Shown here in pieces: positions 25,256 to 32,895 of a stretch of DNA of 64,000 nt. Under the pieces are notes generated by a model. The model was given only the letters and a program-made list of their open reading frames with translations. It was not told where the DNA came from and searched no databases. Within the stretch, counting starts at the first letter, position 1. The number at the start of each line of letters is the position of its first letter. The stretch is from Hymenobacter daecheongensis DSM 21074. GTDB taxonomy: Bacteria > Bacteroidota > Bacteroidia > Cytophagales > Hymenobacteraceae. The stretch is taken from positions 62,001 to 126,000 of the forward strand of contig NZ_FQYN01000001.1 of NCBI RefSeq assembly GCF_900141805.1, given 5' to 3'. The translations under genes were made by a program, and so were the position numbers.

Positions 25256-25735
25256 CTAAGCCGCGGAGGATTCGGAGCGCAGGGGTTTTAGCTTGAAGTC
25301 ATCATAGAGCGTTTTGCCCTCGATCATGCCCGCAATCTGGCTCACTACTTTAAAAAACACGGTCAGCTCGCTCTGCGGGATTTTGTCGCGCACCAGCAGG
25401 TTGAAGTGGCGCACCGTCTGGCGCGATATCTCCTTTTTGCGCAGGCCATCCTCCGTCAAAAAGATGCGCACCGAGCGTTTGTCCTGAGTATCGGCCTGCT
25501 TATATATAAGCCCTTTTTCCTCCATGCTGCGCAGAATGCGCGTCAGGGAGCGGGTTTCGAGGCCCAGCAGGGGTGCTATTTTGGTGGCGGGGGTTCCGTT
25601 TTCCTGGTCTATATTCAGCAGCACAAAACCGATGCTGGTGGTAATGTCGTGCTTGGCGGCCTGCGTGTTGTACATGCGCGAAATGGCGTGCCAGGCAACT
25701 TTTATGTTATAATCGACGGTTTCTTCGGGGGTCAT
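25256..25735 (-). CDS. MarR-family transcriptional regulator
   Basis: A 159-residue winged-helix protein from ATG 25735; the open frame upstream crosses the promoter. The wHTH covers about residues 30-95: GTPATKIAPLLGLETRSLTR is the recognition helix region, and DKRSVRIFLTEDG the beta wing. MarR proteins bind palindromic operators as dimers and release DNA on ligand binding; acyl-CoA or fatty acid would fit this context. It is the first gene upstream of the dehydrogenase/hydratase and thiolase genes. A perfect palindrome in its own promoter suggests autoregulation. The role as regulator of fatty-acid degradation is inferred from position and the shared site. Confidence 0.88.
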   Translation of the reverse strand: MTPEETVDYNIKVAWHAISRMYNTQAAKHDITTSIGFVLLNIDQENGTPATKIAPLLGLETRSLTRILRSMEEKGLIYKQADTQDKRSVRIFLTEDGLRKKEISRQTVRHFNLLVRDKIPQSELTVFFKVVSQIAGMIEGKTLYDDFKLKPLRSESSAA

Positions 25736-25768
25736 GGCGCAATAGAAGTGGGGTAAACATACAAAGAA

Positions 25769-25785
25769 TATGTTATGCTTGCATA
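25769..25785 (-). promoter_or_regulatory. Candidate MarR operator in the marR promoter
   Basis: TATGC-TT-GCATA (25774-25785) is a perfect inverted repeat inside TATGTTATGCTTGCATA. The 14-mer TATGTTATGCTTGC is repeated exactly at 20859-20872 upstream of the acyl-CoA dehydrogenase gene. It lies 34-50 bp upstream of the marR start, next to a TTCTTTG sequence that may form the -7 region. Confidence 0.55.
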
Positions 25786-25798
25786 CTAGTTCGGCCGG

Positions 25799-25840
25799 AA
25801 AAAGTTTGGGCCAGGCTTTTTGATGGAAGCCTAGCCCAAA
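25799..25840 (-). terminator. Terminator after the first collagen-like lipoprotein gene
   Basis: TTTGGGCCAGGCTT (25805-25818) and AAGCCTAGCCCAAA (25827-25840) form a 14-bp stem with one mismatch. On the minus strand a T5 tract follows (25803-25799). It separates the lipoprotein genes from marR. Confidence 0.75.
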
Positions 25841-25866
25841 TACAATGTGCTGTACCAACAGGGCAC

Positions 25867-26652
25867 TTAAGGTACAATGAAGCTAACCACCGACGAAGGC
25901 GTGGTACTCAAGGAAGTGTACACGCTACGGCCCGTTGTCGGGTCGGTATAGATGGTAGTTGTGGTTGGGGAACCATACGCAATGGCATAACCGGTAGTGC
26001 CACTCACCAAACCAGCTGAATTGAGGGTCGCCTTGGAAAAACTGGTATTAACTGTTCCGTTAGCACTAGCGATATACGTACCCAGTGCTGTGCCGGTGTT
26101 CGAATTTACGCTACTGCTGGTGCCCACAAAAATAGTGGCACGCAAGCTTACGCTAGGGTTAATATTTGTGATAGTCATCACGAAAGGCACGGAAGTACCG
26201 CTTGGCGGGCCGAAGCTAAAGTTGCTGACGGCGTTGGTGGAAGGCTGCACCAGCGTATTCGTACCCAAGAAGGTAGCTTGGTCGCCGCCGATATGACCAA
26301 CGCCCAGACGACGTAACGTACCCAGACCGCCACGGGTATAGGTTAGGTTGTAGGTCCCATTGCGCAGGTTGGCAAACTCGTAGCGGCCGTTGGCATCAGT
26401 GGTGGCCGTAGCAGCCGGAGTAACTCCCTCAAGAGTGACTACAACACCATTTTTCGCCAGGCTCTGGCCGTTTTCATCCAGTGGATTCACAAAGCCAAAC
26501 AGGTTCCCAGTCAAATTCTGGCCGGACGGGCCTGTGGGACCTGTAGCGCCAGCGGCACCAGCGGGGCCCGGATCACCATCTTTGCCAGCACAGCTGGCCA
26601 ATAGAGATAATGCGCAGATGGAAGAGAAAAGAAGATTAGAAAATTTCCGCAT
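25867..26652 (-). CDS. Collagen-like lipoprotein A with carboxypeptidase-regulatory-like domain
   Basis: A 261-residue protein from ATG 26652 (MRKFSNLLFSSICALSLLAS). Lipobox LLASC gives lipidated Cys21. Seven Gly-X-Y triplets follow at once (GKD GDP GPA GAA GAT GPT GPS). A beta-sandwich domain of the carboxypeptidase-regulatory/CnaB kind follows (VVVTLEGVTPAATATTDANG, RYEFANLRNGTYNLTYTRGG), then a Ser/Thr/Asn-rich region of predicted beta strands. It is probably displayed on the outer membrane. It is paralogous to the next gene, 128 bp away. Function unknown; a structural or adhesive surface role is a guess. Confidence 0.8.
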   Translation of the reverse strand: MRKFSNLLFSSICALSLLASCAGKDGDPGPAGAAGATGPTGPSGQNLTGNLFGFVNPLDENGQSLAKNGVVVTLEGVTPAATATTDANGRYEFANLRNGTYNLTYTRGGLGTLRRLGVGHIGGDQATFLGTNTLVQPSTNAVSNFSFGPPSGTSVPFVMTITNINPSVSLRATIFVGTSSSVNSNTGTALGTYIASANGTVNTSFSKATLNSAGLVSGTTGYAIAYGSPTTTTIYTDPTTGRSVYTSLSTTPSSVVSFIVP

Positions 26653-26780
26653 GTGGGAAGGTTTATGGGTATGGAGACGAATTGAGTTGAGTAGATCCGA
26701 AGCGTTGAGTGCTATTATGGAGCCTGGCTTCACAACACCCTCTTCTCAGGCACCGGCGGGAGAAAACAGCATCCGGTATA

Positions 26781-27575
26781 CTACGGAACAACTACCGGCA
26801 CGACTTGCGAGGCTGTTGGATTCATAGCCGGAAAAACTGTTCGCCCAGTAGTCGGGTCGTTGTAGCTGATGCTATAGTAGTCCGGTACTCCATACGCTAC
26901 TACGTAAGCCGTACTGCCCGCAGCAAATCCTGCGCTGGTGAAGCGGCTACGCGTCACCTGAAAACTACCGGTTGAGCCTGAATACTGATAGACGTAATAG
27001 GTGCCCAGCAAGGTGCCGGTCGTAGAGGATACAGTCGACGTGGTGCCCCCATACAACACGACAGCCCGGTAGGAATTCGTCACCGCGTTGTTGTAGAAGA
27101 AGCCTGTCATCTCCGTGTAGTAGCCACTCGAAGGGTCGTACTTGGGCGCACTGGCCCGCAAGTTGGTTACCAGAGTTTGTGAGATGGCCGGCACGTAGGT
27201 TGAGGTGATGACTGTCGGGGCGTCGCCACCGACGTGACCAAAGCCGAAAATCTTGAAAGTACCCAGATCGTTCCGACTGAACGAGAGATTGTAAGTGCCG
27301 TTTTTCAGGTTGGCAAACTCATACCGGCCGCTAGCATTCGTGGTTTGTGTAAGCTGGGGCGTAACGCTGGTCACGGTCACTGTGACCCCTGCTTTGTTCA
27401 ACTCTGTACCATCTTCACTAATCGGATTGACAAAGCCGACCAAGCTGCCAGACATGTTTGGGCCGGTGGGGCCAGCAGGCCCAGCGGGGCCCGGGTCACC
27501 TTGCTTACCAGTACAGTTGGCCAATAGCGACAAGGCGCAGATAGAGGCGAACAAAAGATTAGAAAACTTCCTCAT
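26781..27575 (-). CDS. Collagen-like lipoprotein B, paralogue of lipoprotein A
   Basis: A 264-residue protein with an almost identical signal (MRKFSNLLFASICALSLLAN, lipobox Cys21), six Gly-X-Y triplets (GKQ GDP GPA GPA GPT GPN), the same regulatory-like domain (ASGRYEFANLKNGTYNLSFS) and a diverged Tyr/Ser-rich C-terminal half (DPSSGYYTEMTGFFYNN). Both proteins share the DPTTGR motif near the C-terminus. The pair is a tandem duplication in which the N-terminal domains are conserved and the C-terminal parts have diverged. Transcribed toward lipoprotein A. Confidence 0.8.
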   Translation of the reverse strand: MRKFSNLLFASICALSLLANCTGKQGDPGPAGPAGPTGPNMSGSLVGFVNPISEDGTELNKAGVTVTVTSVTPQLTQTTNASGRYEFANLKNGTYNLSFSRNDLGTFKIFGFGHVGGDAPTVITSTYVPAISQTLVTNLRASAPKYDPSSGYYTEMTGFFYNNAVTNSYRAVVLYGGTTSTVSSTTGTLLGTYYVYQYSGSTGSFQVTRSRFTSAGFAAGSTAYVVAYGVPDYYSISYNDPTTGRTVFPAMNPTASQVVPVVVP

Positions 27576-27630
27576 AAAGGGAATGGTAAAAAAGAGAAAA
27601 TAGGTTAAAAGCCGTCAAAATTATATATTA

Positions 27631-27684
27631 TAAGTCAATAAATAAGCCTTGCTACTGCAGTAACAAGGCTTATTTATTGACTTA
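27631..27684 (-). terminator. Long AT-rich terminator hairpin after the fadD-type gene
   Basis: TAAGTCAATAAATAAGCCTTG and its complement CAAGGCTTATTTATTGACTTA form a perfect 21-bp stem (27631-27651 with 27664-27684) around CTACTGCAGTAA. It lies 27 bp beyond the stop at 27711 and is flanked by AT-rich DNA. Confidence 0.8.
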
Positions 27685-27710
27685 TTGCTAAGCGCTGTCA
27701 GGCCTACTCC

Positions 27711-29489
27711 CTACCGCCGCTCGTCGCGGCTGTATAAGCCCTCAATCAGGCTCTTGTTGTTCTCCGTGATAATCTTGCGCTTCACCTTCATGGTGGGGGT
27801 CATTTCGCCGGTTTCTACAGTCCAGAGCTGAGGCAGCAGCGCAATCTTCTTCACCTGCTCCCACTGGGCAAAGCCCTGGTTGTACTTCTTCACCAGGTCT
27901 TCGTACATCTCCACCACCTTTTCCTTTTTAACCAGCTCTTCGTTCGAGCAGTCGCAGTCCACGCCGTTGCGCTTGCACCAGCCTTTCAGGTCGTCGAAGT
28001 TGGGGATGACGAGGGCGGCGGGGAACTTCTGGTCGGCCCCGACCACCATGGCCTGCTCCACCAGCGGCGACTCTTTCAGCTTACCCTCAATCACCTGCGG
28101 GGCAATGTACTTGCCGCCGGAGGTTTTGAACATCTCCTTTTTGCGGTCCGTGATTTTGAGGAACTTACCCTCCACCATCTCGCCGATGTCGCCGGTATGG
28201 AACCAGCCCTCGGCATCAAACTCCTTGGCCGTTAGCTCGGGCTGGTTGTAGTAGCCCACCATCACGGAGTCCGATTTGGTCAGGATTTCGCCGTCGGCGG
28301 CAATCTTCACCTGCGTGTTGTCGATGATGGGGCCCACGGTGCCAATCATGTTGTTTTCGGGCTCGAAGCCGCCCACGGCAATTACCGGCGAGGTTTCCGT
28401 CAGGCCGTAGCCTTCCATCACCCGGATGCCGGCGGCCCAGAACACCCGCGCCAGCCGGGGCTGCAGGGCCCCGCCCCCGCTCACTATGCAGCGCAGATTG
28501 CCGCCCAGCGCCTCACGCCACTTGTTGAAGATGAGCTTATTGGCCAGCTTGAGCTGGGTATTGTAGAGGAAGCCGTGGTCTTTCTGATTGTCGTATTTCA
28601 GGCCCAGATCCAGGGCCCAGAAGAACAGGCCTTTTTTGGCTCCTTCCAGCGTGTGGCCCTTGGCCACGATCTTGTCGTACACTTTTTCCAGCAGGCGCGG
28701 CACGGTGGTGAAGATTTCGGGCTTCACCTCGCGCAGGTTATCGGCAATGACTTCCATGCTCTCGGCGTAGTAGATGCTCACGCCGTTGATCATGTAGAGG
28801 TACGTCACCATGCGCTCGAAGATGTGGCAGAGCGGCAGGAAGCTCAGGGCCTTGTCGTTGGCCGTGACGGGCACGAAGCGCTGGGAGTTGCGGCAGTTGC
28901 TCAGAATATTGTTGTGGCTGAGCATCACGCCTTTGGGGTTGCCGGTGGTGCCGCTGGTATAGATGATGGTGAGCAGATCCTGGGGCTGCACGGCGGCTTT
29001 GAGGGGCTCCAGCGTCGCGGGGTCGCCTTTTTTGCCTATTTCCAGCAGCTCGCTGAAGTGGCGGGCTCCCTCCACCTTATCGAAGGTGAAAACGTGCTGC
29101 ACCTCGGGAAGGGCGGCGGTGGCTTCTTTTACTTTGGCATACAGCGCCTTGTCGGCCACGAATACGGCTTTCACGCCCGCATCCTTGAAAATATACTTGT
29201 AGTCTTCCACCGTAATGCTGGGGTACATCGGCACGCTGGTGGCTCCGAGCTGGGCAATGCCGAAATCGGCGAACATCCACTCGGGGCGGTTCATGGAGAT
29301 GATAGCCACCTTGTCGCCTTTGTTAATTCCGAGCGACAGCAACCCCAGACTGACCTGATTGGCCGTGTCCTGCACTTGCTGGGTGCTGGTTTTTTGCCAG
29401 GTTCCCGCGATTTTGGCCGCGAGGCAATCGGCTTTGGGCGTGTTGGCGAGTTGGTGGGTCAGAATGTCAAAGGAACGACGGACTTCCAT
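27711..29489 (-). CDS. fadD: Long-chain fatty-acid-CoA ligase (AMP-forming)
   Basis: A 592-residue adenylate-forming enzyme that activates fatty acids to acyl-CoA. The AMP-binding P-loop is YTSGTTGNPKGVMLSHNN (about residues 173-190). Other family motifs are GYGLTETSPVI, GWFHTGDIGE (ATP ribose-binding Asp) and KITDRKKEMFKTSGGKYIAP (C-domain hinge). It lacks transmembrane segments and should act at the inner face of the inner membrane. It lies upstream of the lipoprotein pair and the beta-oxidation genes on the same strand, but the hairpin at 27631 makes it a separate transcript. It feeds the dehydrogenase at 18957. Confidence 0.92.
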   Translation of the reverse strand: MEVRRSFDILTHQLANTPKADCLAAKIAGTWQKTSTQQVQDTANQVSLGLLSLGINKGDKVAIISMNRPEWMFADFGIAQLGATSVPMYPSITVEDYKYIFKDAGVKAVFVADKALYAKVKEATAALPEVQHVFTFDKVEGARHFSELLEIGKKGDPATLEPLKAAVQPQDLLTIIYTSGTTGNPKGVMLSHNNILSNCRNSQRFVPVTANDKALSFLPLCHIFERMVTYLYMINGVSIYYAESMEVIADNLREVKPEIFTTVPRLLEKVYDKIVAKGHTLEGAKKGLFFWALDLGLKYDNQKDHGFLYNTQLKLANKLIFNKWREALGGNLRCIVSGGGALQPRLARVFWAAGIRVMEGYGLTETSPVIAVGGFEPENNMIGTVGPIIDNTQVKIAADGEILTKSDSVMVGYYNQPELTAKEFDAEGWFHTGDIGEMVEGKFLKITDRKKEMFKTSGGKYIAPQVIEGKLKESPLVEQAMVVGADQKFPAALVIPNFDDLKGWCKRNGVDCDCSNEELVKKEKVVEMYEDLVKKYNQGFAQWEQVKKIALLPQLWTVETGEMTPTMKVKRKIITENNKSLIEGLYSRDERR

Positions 29490-29695
29490 GGTGGAGAGGG
29501 AGCTACGGAGGGTGGGAATAGCAGCGCGCCGGACCGCGAGAGGACTGAGCAGCTGCTTGTTTGCGTGGAAAAATAGCCAAATCCGGGCAGGAAAGGCTGC
29601 TTAAATAAATAGATTTTTTGGCGGAAACCCTATTCACGCCGTCGCCACCGGGCCCAAACACCGCCGAAATACGCGCAGGGGTGGCCGCTTTTGCG

Positions 29696-29703
29696 TAGTT
29701 TTG
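29696..29703 (+). promoter_or_regulatory. Candidate -7 element for the arginase-like gene
   Basis: TAGTTTTG, an exact TAnnTTTG match 23 bp before ATG 29727. No clear TTTG partner at -33. The remaining bases of the gap from 29490 show nothing recognisable. Confidence 0.5.
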
Positions 29704-29726
29704 TTCACCTGCCCTTCCCGCGCCCG

Positions 29727-30875
29727 ATGAATCTGGCCATCTTCTTTGATCCGCTCCCCGAGGAGCTTACCGCCCCCGCGGCGGCTTCTACTACGCTGGC
29801 AAACTACGCCACGCGCTTCCAGGACACGTTTCCGGACTGGCGCACCGCCGATCTGGCCCTCATCGGGCTGGACGAGTGGCGCGGCAGTGCTGCCGGCGCG
29901 CCCGCCCAGCACGGGGCCGATGAGGTGCGCCGCCGCTTCTACCAGCTCCAGAAAGGCACCGGCTCCCTGCGCCTCGTCGATTTGGGCAACCTGCGCCCCG
30001 GCCTCACGCTGGAAGACACCTATCTGCGCCTGCGCGAAATCATCGGCACGCTGCTGGAGCACAACACGGTGCCCATCCTGCTCGGCGGCAGCCACGACCT
30101 CGACTACGGCCAGTTTCTGGCCTACGAAAACCTGGACCGCCCCGTCAGCTTCGCCACCGTCGACTCGCACGTGGACATGGCCGAGCACGACACGGCCGCG
30201 CCCGAGGCGGCCCACCTGCGGCGCATTCTGATGCACGAGCCCAGCTTCCTGTTCAACTTCGCCCAGCTCGCCCACCAGCAATACTTAGTGGCTGCCGACG
30301 TGCTGGCCGCCCTCGAAAAGCTGCACTTCGAAACCCTGCGCCTGGGCCAGGTGCGCGACGATATCCGGCAGGCCGAGCCGCTGCTGCGCCAGGCCGACTT
30401 CGTGAGCTTCGACGTGGCCGCGCTGCGCTGGAACGACGCGCCCGCTTACTACCCCGCCAACCCCTTCGGCCTCACCAACGAGGAAGCCGCCAAGCTGGCC
30501 TGGTACGCCGGCCACAACGACCAGCTCAGCTCCTTCGGCCTCTACGGCTACCGCCCCTGCTACGACCAGCACGGCCTGGCTGCCAGCACCCTGGCCACCA
30601 TGCTCTGGTACTTCGTGGAGGGCTTCTACCACCGCCGCGGCGAAACCGACTTCCAGAGCCGCCGCTTCACGCGCTACGCCGTGGGCCTGCCCGGCTCGCC
30701 GGCCAAGCTGGTGTTCTACAAAGCCAAGCGCACCGAAAAGTGGTGGCTGGAAGTGGAAAGCATGGCCAACAGCGACATTAAGCGCATTGTGCCCTGCAGC
30801 TACGAGGACTATTTCAAAGCCGCCCAGGGCGACTTGCCCAACCGCTGGATCCTGACACAGGCGCTGCTGGGGTAG
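29727..30875 (+). CDS. Arginase/agmatinase superfamily protein, formimidoylglutamase-like
   Basis: A 382-residue protein from ATG 29727. Manganese-site motifs are LLGGSHD, TVDSHVDM (canonical DAHxD) and SFDVAALRWND, where the canonical SxDxDxxDP motif has lost its second Asp (Ala instead). Bacteroidota relatives annotated as formimidoylglutamase show a similar SFDxxAxR pattern as I recall it, so this is a family variant and not a local mutation. It may hydrolyse formimidoylglutamate in histidine degradation, but no hut genes are nearby and one metal ligand is changed, so the activity is uncertain. The stop lies in the arm of a palindrome. Confidence 0.8.
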   Translation: MNLAIFFDPLPEELTAPAAASTTLANYATRFQDTFPDWRTADLALIGLDEWRGSAAGAPAQHGADEVRRRFYQLQKGTGSLRLVDLGNLRPGLTLEDTYLRLREIIGTLLEHNTVPILLGGSHDLDYGQFLAYENLDRPVSFATVDSHVDMAEHDTAAPEAAHLRRILMHEPSFLFNFAQLAHQQYLVAADVLAALEKLHFETLRLGQVRDDIRQAEPLLRQADFVSFDVAALRWNDAPAYYPANPFGLTNEEAAKLAWYAGHNDQLSSFGLYGYRPCYDQHGLAASTLATMLWYFVEGFYHRRGETDFQSRRFTRYAVGLPGSPAKLVFYKAKRTEKWWLEVESMANSDIKRIVPCSYEDYFKAAQGDLPNRWILTQALLG

Positions 30876-30954
30876 AGACGCATACTTGCGTCTCGTCGTT
30901 GAACGACAACCCGGCAAACGGCGCGAACGACGAGACGCAAGTATGCGTCTCTAC
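30872..30954. repeat. 83-bp palindrome with 29-bp perfect arms at the arginase-like stop codon
   Basis: The left arm (30872-30900) begins GTAGAGACGCATACTTGCGT and the right arm (30926-30954) is its exact complement. The TAG stop (30873-30875) is part of the left arm. The sub-repeat GACGCATACTTGCGTC makes each arm partly self-complementary. Confidence 0.85.
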
Positions 30955-31021
30955 ACCGTATCCGCTTTCTGAAATTTCAACGCAAACAGCTTCTTACTAT
31001 AGTTCTCCGGTTGGTATACAA

Positions 31022-31085
31022 GTCGTCTGGCTCCCCTCTCCCCAAGGCTTCGCGCCTAAAGCGAACCGGGGCCGGGGGTGAGGTC
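31022..31085. repeat. Possible degenerate GC-rich dispersed repeat
   Basis: CTCCCCTCTCCCC, AAGGCTTCGCGCC and ACCGGGGCCGGGGGTGAGG resemble a dispersed CCTCACCCCC...GGGGAGAGGGGAG repeat seen in many bacterial genomes. Only one copy is in the window, so the call depends on memory. No gene is apparent from 30955 to 31162. Confidence 0.35.
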
Positions 31086-31162
31086 CCGAGACTGCACCAG
31101 ACACCCCAATCTGAGAACGGCTATAAAATGCTGACCACCCGCACCTGGCAACTCCCAACAGA

Positions 31163-31435
31163 ATGACCCCGGCAACTGGCAATTCGCAACCAACAACCGA
31201 TACCCTCCCCGAATACTCCCGCGCCCAGCTGGCCCTGCGCAACGGCCAGGACCGCGACGAAATCTGGGTGGGCTACCAGGGCCTGATCTACGACGTGACC
31301 AAATCCCGCCTCTGGAAGCGCGGCAACCACTACGAGCACTGGGCCGGCCAGGACCTGACCCGCGAGCTGGACCGCGACGCGCCCCACACCCCCAACGTCT
31401 TCGACAAGTTCTCCGTTATCGGACGCCTGAAGTGA
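31163..31435 (+). CDS. Small cytochrome b5-like heme/steroid-binding domain protein
   Basis: A 90-residue protein. The cytochrome b5 fold motifs are YSRAQLALRNGQ, EIWVGYQGLIYDVTKSRLW and HYEHWAGQDLTREL, with a second His in DAPHT; these provide plausible axial or pocket residues for heme b. There is no signal or membrane segment, so it appears cytosolic. Short single-domain b5 proteins of this form are common in Bacteroidota and uncharacterised. An ATG at 31163 follows repeat-derived DNA. It ends 29 bp before palindromic element copy 3. Confidence 0.82.
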   Translation: MTPATGNSQPTTDTLPEYSRAQLALRNGQDRDEIWVGYQGLIYDVTKSRLWKRGNHYEHWAGQDLTRELDRDAPHTPNVFDKFSVIGRLK

Positions 31436-31464
31436 CGCTGAAACGCAGCCGCCACGGAAGCCGC

Positions 31465-31624
31465 CTGTCATTGCGAGGAGGAACGACGAAGCAATCCGTC
31501 CTGAACAACGAGCCAAACGTTGATTAATCAGAAAGCCCTGTCTTCAACATCCACCAGGGCTTTGTAGGTCAACAGGGCTTTTCACATTTGAGAGGACGGA
31601 TTGCTTCGTTCCTCGCAATGACAG
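31465..31624. repeat. Nested palindromic element, copy 3 (160 bp)
   Basis: The left arm CTGTCATTGCGAGGAGGAAC continues GACGAAGCAATCCGTCCTG; the right arm ends GGATTGCTTCGTTCCTCGCAATGACAG. The inner hairpin is AAAGCCCTG / CAGGGCTTT, with a second CAGGGCTTTTCACATTTGAG as in copy 1. It lies between the cytochrome b5-like gene and murQ, 39 bp before the murQ start. Confidence 0.85.
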
Positions 31625-31663
31625 GCCAGCACATCAGCACATTAAAAATTAGCACATCAAGAA

Positions 31664-32464
31664 ATGTCTACCGAAAGCCCCTCCCACTTCAACCACCTCG
31701 AAACCCTCTCCACCCGCGAGCTGCTGGCCGGCATCAACAGCGTAGACCAGACGGTGCCCCAGGTGGTGGCCGGCGCGCTGCCGCAGATTGAGGCCCTGGT
31801 CGAAGCCACCGTGGCGCGGCTGCAGCGCGGCGGCCGGCTGTTCTACATCGGGGCGGGCACCAGCGGGCGGCTGGGCATCTTGGATGCTTCGGAGTGCCCG
31901 CCTACGTTTGGCGTGCCCGCCGGCCTGGTCGTGGGCATCATCGCCGGCGGCGACTCGGCCATCCGCAAAGCCGTGGAAAACGCCGAGGACGACCCCCAGC
32001 AGGCCTGGCGCGACCTGGCCGCCTACAATATCAACGCCGATGATATCCTGGTCGGCATTGCCGCCTCCGGCCGCACGCCCTACGTGATTGGCGGCCTGGC
32101 CCTGGCCCGCCGCCACGGCATTGCCACCGGCTGCATCGTCTGCAACCCCGACTCCGCCGTGGCCGCCGTATCCGACTATCCCGTGGAGGCCGTCACCGGC
32201 CCCGAGTTCGTGACGGGCAGCACCCGCCTCAAGGCCGGCACCGCCCAGAAGCTGGTGCTCAACATGCTCACCACCGCCACCATGATCCGCCTGGGCCGCG
32301 TGAAAGGCAACAAAATGGTGGACATGCAGCTCTCCAACCTCAAGCTCGTGGACCGCGGCGAAAAGATGATCATGGACGAGCTGGGTATCCCGCAGGAAGA
32401 AGCCGCGGCGCTGCTGAAGCAACATGGCTCGGTGCGGGCGGCTATTGAGGCGTATAAACGCTAA
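31664..32464 (+). CDS. murQ: N-acetylmuramic acid 6-phosphate etherase
   Basis: A 266-residue SIS-domain enzyme that cleaves the lactyl ether of MurNAc-6-phosphate to give GlcNAc-6-phosphate and lactate in cell-wall recycling. The signatures are FYIGAGTSGRLGILDASECPP (shown as two parts: FYIGAGTSGR and LGILDASECPP, with the catalytic Glu), GIIAGGDSAIRK, ILVGIAASGRTPYV and MLTTATMIRLGRV. It is about 30 residues shorter than E. coli MurQ, mainly at the C-terminus. Start ATG 31664. No MurNAc transporter or kinase gene is adjacent. Confidence 0.93.
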   Translation: MSTESPSHFNHLETLSTRELLAGINSVDQTVPQVVAGALPQIEALVEATVARLQRGGRLFYIGAGTSGRLGILDASECPPTFGVPAGLVVGIIAGGDSAIRKAVENAEDDPQQAWRDLAAYNINADDILVGIAASGRTPYVIGGLALARRHGIATGCIVCNPDSAVAAVSDYPVEAVTGPEFVTGSTRLKAGTAQKLVLNMLTTATMIRLGRVKGNKMVDMQLSNLKLVDRGEKMIMDELGIPQEEAAALLKQHGSVRAAIEAYKR

Positions 32465-32472
32465 GGACTCTT

Positions 32473-32754
32473 ATGGAAGGCCACGTTATCCAACAGCACC
32501 TGGGCAAGATTGGAGCCTTGGTAATAATCGGCCAATGGGCCGTACTGCAGTATGTTTTGCAGTTGGATAAACATGACCCTTTGATGAGTCTGATTGATGG
32601 CGGGTTCTTGTTCTTACCGCTCGGTTTAGTGTTAGTAACTATAGCGTATATGGCTTTCCGGGCCGGACGCTGGCTTGCGGGCTGTGTTTTACTTGCATTT
32701 TGCTTGCCGGAACTTCTGCTAGGAGCCGCGATGCTATATGTACATACAGCTTAG
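32473..32754 (+). CDS. Small membrane protein, hypothetical
   Basis: A 93-residue protein starting 8 bp after the murQ stop, so probably cotranscribed. Three hydrophobic segments are apparent (about residues 11-31, 43-62 and 67-88: LGKIGALVIIGQWAVLQYVL, FLFLPLGLVLVTIAYMAF, LAGCVLLAFCLPELLLGAAM). No charged motif or known family. Function unknown. Confidence 0.6.
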   Translation: MEGHVIQQHLGKIGALVIIGQWAVLQYVLQLDKHDPLMSLIDGGFLFLPLGLVLVTIAYMAFRAGRWLAGCVLLAFCLPELLLGAAMLYVHTA

Positions 32755-32895
32755 CAGGCGTAAGCCTAACGCGCCCCCCACTACCGCCGCCACTCTATTG
32801 TTGCTGGCTCCCCAGCTGGAGCGAGTTTAACATAGCTTTTACCAGCTATGACGTAAAAACTGACCCGCCATTGATGCGCGGGCGGCAAACCGGCT

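Noticed and set aside
26653..26780. Possible recombination scar between the two collagen-like lipoprotein genes
   Set aside because: No clear inverted or direct repeat beyond the shared coding sequence; ordinary tandem duplication is enough.
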